The notes under the pieces were generated by a model, which saw nothing but the letters and a program-made list of their open reading frames with translations, was not told the origin of the DNA and made no database searches. From Peronospora farinosa (lineage: Eukaryota; Oomycota; Peronosporomycetes; Peronosporales; Peronosporaceae): 42,891 nt of DNA. Below, one piece after another: positions 40,041 through 42,891 of this stretch. How positions within the stretch are numbered: the first letter of the stretch is position 1; every line of letters starts with the position of its first letter. The DNA is taken from NCBI GenBank assembly GCA_947646735.1, contig CANTFK010000337.1:1-42891 (forward strand), read 5' to 3'. The position numbers were made by a program, and so were the translations under genes.

Positions 40041-40660
40041 TGTAGACGGGCACTTCTACGAAGCTGCCACGTACTACGAGCACACACCTTATGCACAAGC
40101 GAGGAAGCGGTTAGACCGTCTTACCTTCGAGTGCGAGGGTGGTTGTGTGGTTGGTCGACTGCTTAAGCAGTCGTACTACCAGTTGCCTCTCGCCTAAGCG
40201 AGAGTGCAATGAACTTTCTAACAAGAAGACATCGCGTCACGCAGAAGCTTTTTACAGCTTCTCGTGCGCGGTGCTTTTGATTTAGCAAATTCAAGACTAT
40301 TATATATTTAATAGAATTTAACTAAATATAAATCTAACTACTAATTGGAAATATATGTAATGATGGGTGCCATCTCTTTAGATGCGCATCCCAAAGTGCG
40401 AGCATAAATATATTTAAGCTCGCTCAATGACGTAACTGACTGACGTCAATTGATGACGCCTAGTCTCAGCTGGGCGTCATCCCCATCAATGTGAATACAC
40501 ATAGTGTATATCACATACGCAAGGGTGTGACACATGGTTTGTCTTACCCGAGCGACACATGGTGTGTCTCACCCGAGCGACAGGTACTTGCGTACGTTTT
40601 TAGACCTGCCCGTTAAGTATCGCATACTTAACGGGTACGTGTAACGTTGAGCCCGTAACA
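40041..40660 (-). mobile_element. Gypsy LTR, 620 bp, packed with hairpins
   Basis: Ends are TGTAGACGGGC and GCCCGTAACA (imperfect inverted repeats); the PBS beside 40041 sets the orientation. Hairpins: CGACTGCTTAAGCAGTCG (40156-40173, perfect), CTCTCGC/GCGAGAG (40187-40204), AGAAGCT/AGCTTCT (40243-40262), GATGACGCC/GGCGTCATC (40452-40481), CCCGTTAAGTAT/ATACTTAACGGG (40609-40635, perfect 12-bp stem). A 25-bp direct repeat lies at 40531-40555 and 40556-40580. The LTR ends 302 bp upstream of MOCS2A. Confidence 0.7.
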
Positions 40661-40962
40661 TATAAAACGACGAGGGCACTTTCTTTCCTGGAGCTCTGCA
40701 TTTCGCTTCCACCGCTGCCACATAGACTACACTCCTTGCCAATACATTATCCTCTCGCTGGTCAATTTCAGCCGTAATGTAAGTTGTCGCTAGGACCACC
40801 TAGCTCAGAAACGTCTCAGCTTATGGCTGCCGCAGCTTCATCCACTGCCTTGATTTTTTTTTCAATCAACCTCCGTGCGCCTCTTAAAGATCTCCTCGAT
40901 CTGTCACTTCCATGTGCTCTACACCAATTGCCAACTACGCATAACGCGTCCTTTTAGCAAGG
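40661..40962 (+). promoter_or_regulatory. Upstream region of MOCS2A
   Basis: About 300 bp between the LTR and the MOCS2A start codon. TATAAAAC lies right at the LTR edge (40661). A pyrimidine-rich TGTCACTTCCATG at about 40911 is a weak match to the oomycete initiator. There is no open frame of note. The promoter may partly depend on, or be damaged by, the adjacent LTR. Confidence 0.35.
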
Positions 40963-41454
40963 ATGGAGATTAAAGTGCTGTACTTCGCGTCGACGCGGGA
41001 GGAAATTGGTCTGCGTGAGGAGAAGCTGCAGCTTTCGGACAGGAGCAGCGCCACGCTGGCCTCATTACGGCGCCTGCTGGTCGACAAGTACCCGCACGCT
41101 GCATCCACCATCGAGAGCATCACACTAGCGCATAACCTCGAGTACTCGGAGGACGACGTGGCACTGGTGGACGGAGACGAAGTGGCGCTGATTCCTCCGT
41201 TCAGCGATAGATATAGACTGCACCCAAGCAAGCGAAAGATAAGCGGCAGAAACACGCGCGATCTGACCATGAGCTTGACAATATATATAAATCAGCCCAA
41301 ACCTTGCTGCGTCTTGCTTGAACCCCGGCAAACAGGATTTGTCTACAACTACCGAATCTGTCATACCTGCTTACAAGCGTGTGACGCCCACTGTACGCTG
41401 GAAAATATGCTCCAGATCTTGGCCAATCCCGTCGGATGGTGGCGCGACCAGTAG
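40963..41454 (+). pseudogene. MOCS2A: Molybdopterin synthase small subunit, C-terminal Gly-Gly lost
   Basis: Residues 1-81 form a MoaD/MOCS2A ubiquitin-like fold: MEIKVLYFASTREEIGL at the start and VALVDGDEVALIPPFS at the end. The family ends right there in Ser-Gly-Gly, whose last Gly is made a thiocarboxylate that supplies sulfur to precursor Z for molybdopterin, working with MOCS2B in the cytosol. Here Ser81 (41203-41205) is followed by Asp-Arg-Tyr and 80 more residues unlike the family. The bases AGCGATAG at 41203-41210 are what a 4-bp deletion from a codon run Ser-Gly-Gly-stop would leave, with the TAG still visible out of frame at 41208. The extension runs into PEX13 antisense. Without Gly-Gly the protein should be inactive. 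A base error in the assembly is the alternative; no intron repairs it. Confidence 0.8.
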
Positions 41455-42351
41455 CTTATGCGGCGTCTTGAGCCGTAGCCTCGCAAGCCACCGCAATCCT
41501 TTAGACAGCAGCGCAAGTGCCGTCATGCTCACCATGAATTGAAAAATGCGTACTCGGCGTTTCCGACTCTTCTTTTCCTCTTCAGTCACTGGTGGTTCGC
41601 CATGTCGTGGGTGGCCAGGCGGGAAGACCGGACGAGGTGCCACTGCAGTGCCAGCGCACATGGCTCCTATCCGCTCCAGAAAATGGACAAAGCTCCCTGC
41701 AGTTCATAACTCACTTGTTAGCACACTACAAAACCTCTTGACAGTCAAAGATACAAAGGTTATAGCTCTCACCAATGCAAAAGTTGAGTGCCTCTGCGTT
41801 CATCCCCAATAGTTCCGTAATATGGCCAATGGAGCTGACAATTTGGTTAAAACTCGAGAGCCAACCGAGACTTCCAGCATTCGGGTCCATCATGCCCATA
41901 TTGATGTACCCCATTCTCGACGACATGCCTCCGTAACCACTGCCATAGCCACTGCCATAACCACCTCCATAGCCACCCCCCTGCCCTCCAAGTCCACCGT
42001 AGGAGCTCATCCCTCCTTAACCTCCACCATAACCTCCTCCGTACCCCGTAGCCCCGTACCCTGAAGCTCCATACGGAGACGCCGTTGCGACTCCAAAAGT
42101 CGAAGTAGATGGAGCTGCGATGTTATTGTTACTAGGAAGTAATCGAGAAGGAGCCATGGAGACTGTAGACTGAGGAGTAACACCAACAGATGCATTGCCA
42201 TCTATCGTATAATGAAGAGAATGTTGGTCATTCGAAAGAGATAAATAAAGTAAGAATGATGGTATGTACCTGTTTGAGCAGCAGCAATCGGTCGATTCTC
42301 CCACGGCTTGGCGGGCGCAACGTTCGTACCTGAATTCAAGGTGCTGGTCAT
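41371..42351 (-). pseudogene. PEX13: Peroxin-13 with two introns and one premature stop
   Basis: Start ATG at 42351 (MTSTLNSGTNVAPAKPWENR, the usual Pex13 N-terminus). Exons 42351-42270, 42201-41773 and 41696-41371; introns 42269-42202 (68 bp) and 41772-41697 (76 bp), both GT-AG and phase 1. The joined frame is 279 codons. It contains a Gly/Tyr-rich linker, then MDPNAGSLGWLSSFNQIVSS and IGHITELLGMNAEALNFCIG (Peroxin-13 N domain), SFVHFLERIG, a KKSRKRR basic cluster and a hydrophobic segment. No SH3 domain follows. Pex13 is a membrane docking and pore component for peroxisomal import. TAA at 42019-42017 (codon 89) interrupts the Gly-rich linker; one base change explains it. Loss of an essential import factor is unlikely, so a sequencing error or a non-reference allele should be considered. 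Confidence 0.85.
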
Positions 42352-42752
42352 CTCTTATCGACAGCAACGTTTTTTTAAACGTAAGTTAATGAGGTAATAA
42401 GATAATACAGGAGTCGTTGTGAATCTAGAAACATACACAAGGTACGTACAACATTAGAATTGATTCAATTTAATGCTATTCGTTATGAAAGGTTATCAGC
42501 TTGTACATCAGGCTGATAACACTGAGGACGCATTAACTTTTATAAAATTGCCGCAGTGAGTCCATATTTTATCCATTTTTGCAGGTAGCGACATTCGCCA
42601 ACAAGTCAAATGAACGATGTGCTAATCCGTTACCCCGACGCGAACATTCATATATATATATCTCCAGTCATAGGAAGGAGTTCGACGTACTCTACAAGTG
42701 GGTACCAGAGAAAATGAACGAGTGCGGTGACGAGAGTGAGCTTGTCAACCAG
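42352..42752. other. Intergenic region upstream of PEX13
   Basis: No open frame of note on either strand. It contains an ATATATATATAT run near 42650. It separates the PEX13 start from the end of the next minus-strand gene and should hold the PEX13 promoter and that gene's 3' end. Confidence 0.4.
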
Positions 42753-42891
42753 TTAGTTACTCAGCAGAAATGCAGCGAGCTCTTTTTGCATTGCATCGAT
42801 CTGCGCCGACATGCGCGGTTGAGCTTCTGCAGTATCTTTCATAGATGCAGCCAGGACCGAGCTCTTATTAGCTGCCTTGGTTACTTGTGTC
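42753..42891 (-). CDS. 3' end of an unidentified coiled-coil protein, partial
   Basis: The minus-strand frame enters from the right edge and ends with TAA at 42755-42753. The 45 visible residues are helical and heptad-like (AASMKDTAEAQPRMSAQIDA then MQKELAAFLLSN). There are no stops and balanced composition, and it sits in the gene-space end of the window, so it is probably the C-terminus of a real gene transcribed in the same direction as PEX13. The family is not recognised. Confidence 0.5.
   Translation of the reverse strand, partial: TQVTKAANKSSVLAASMKDTAEAQPRMSAQIDAMQKELAAFLLSN

Noticed and set aside
41200..41260. Intron restoring the MOCS2A C-terminus through the downstream ISGR codons near 41242
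   Set aside because: The only GT-AG choice there would be about 40 bp and leads straight to a stop codon (TAA) at the joint.
1..42891. tRNA, rRNA or other structured RNA genes
   Set aside because: No cloverleaf with A- and B-box spacing or rRNA core sequence was recognised; the hairpins seen are isolated or within LTRs.

Overview
The window looks like a repeat-rich piece of an oomycete nuclear genome, most likely a downy mildew or other obligate-biotrophic relative of Phytophthora. The reasons are decayed Ty3/Gypsy elements of the oomycete chromodomain type, a Ty1/Copia element, a short secreted protein with an EER motif behind a signal peptide and an oomycete-type initiator, and small GT-AG introns (68 and 76 bp) in a recognisable peroxisomal gene. 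No species can be fixed from the sequence alone.

Layout. 1-1266: a broken minus-strand reading frame with an Arg/Ser-rich tract, of unknown identity. 1281-1509: a row of small hairpins. 1735-6190: Gypsy debris (integrase C-terminus plus chromodomain, a 20-21 bp minisatellite, gag-like pieces on both strands) ending in a 1.2 kb LTR. 6191-23257: a 17 kb tandem array of ~122 bp and ~142 bp units, derived from a repeat that reads as coiled-coil protein. It is homogenised in the middle and diverged at both edges, and the left 550 bp is in opposite orientation. 23258-27462: a second, minus-strand Gypsy element (LTR, PBS, gag, protease, start of RT) cut off by the array and split in its gag by a nested solo LTR. 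27463-29040: fragments. 28990-33190: a decayed Copia element. 33191-35360: unidentified, with a MITE-like pair. 35391-35940: a broken EER-type secreted protein gene. 36686-40660: a nest of Copia gag debris, two inverted 1.1-1.25 kb LTRs facing each other across 216 bp, and a hairpin-rich Gypsy LTR.

Only the last 2 kb looks like normal euchromatic gene space: MOCS2A (molybdopterin synthase small subunit) and PEX13 in convergent orientation, then the 3' end of another gene at the right edge. Both identifiable genes carry apparent lesions. MOCS2A lacks its C-terminal Gly-Gly, in a way that a 4-bp deletion would explain, and PEX13 has one in-frame stop in its glycine-rich linker. Loss of molybdenum-cofactor functions is known in obligate-biotrophic oomycetes, so the MOCS2A lesion may be real; base-level assembly error is the alternative for both.

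The strongest unusual signals are the coiled-coil-derived satellite with its frame-cycling 142-bp unit, the hairpin-packed LTRs, the LTR family with minisatellites and inverted termini, and the MOCS2A tail lesion.
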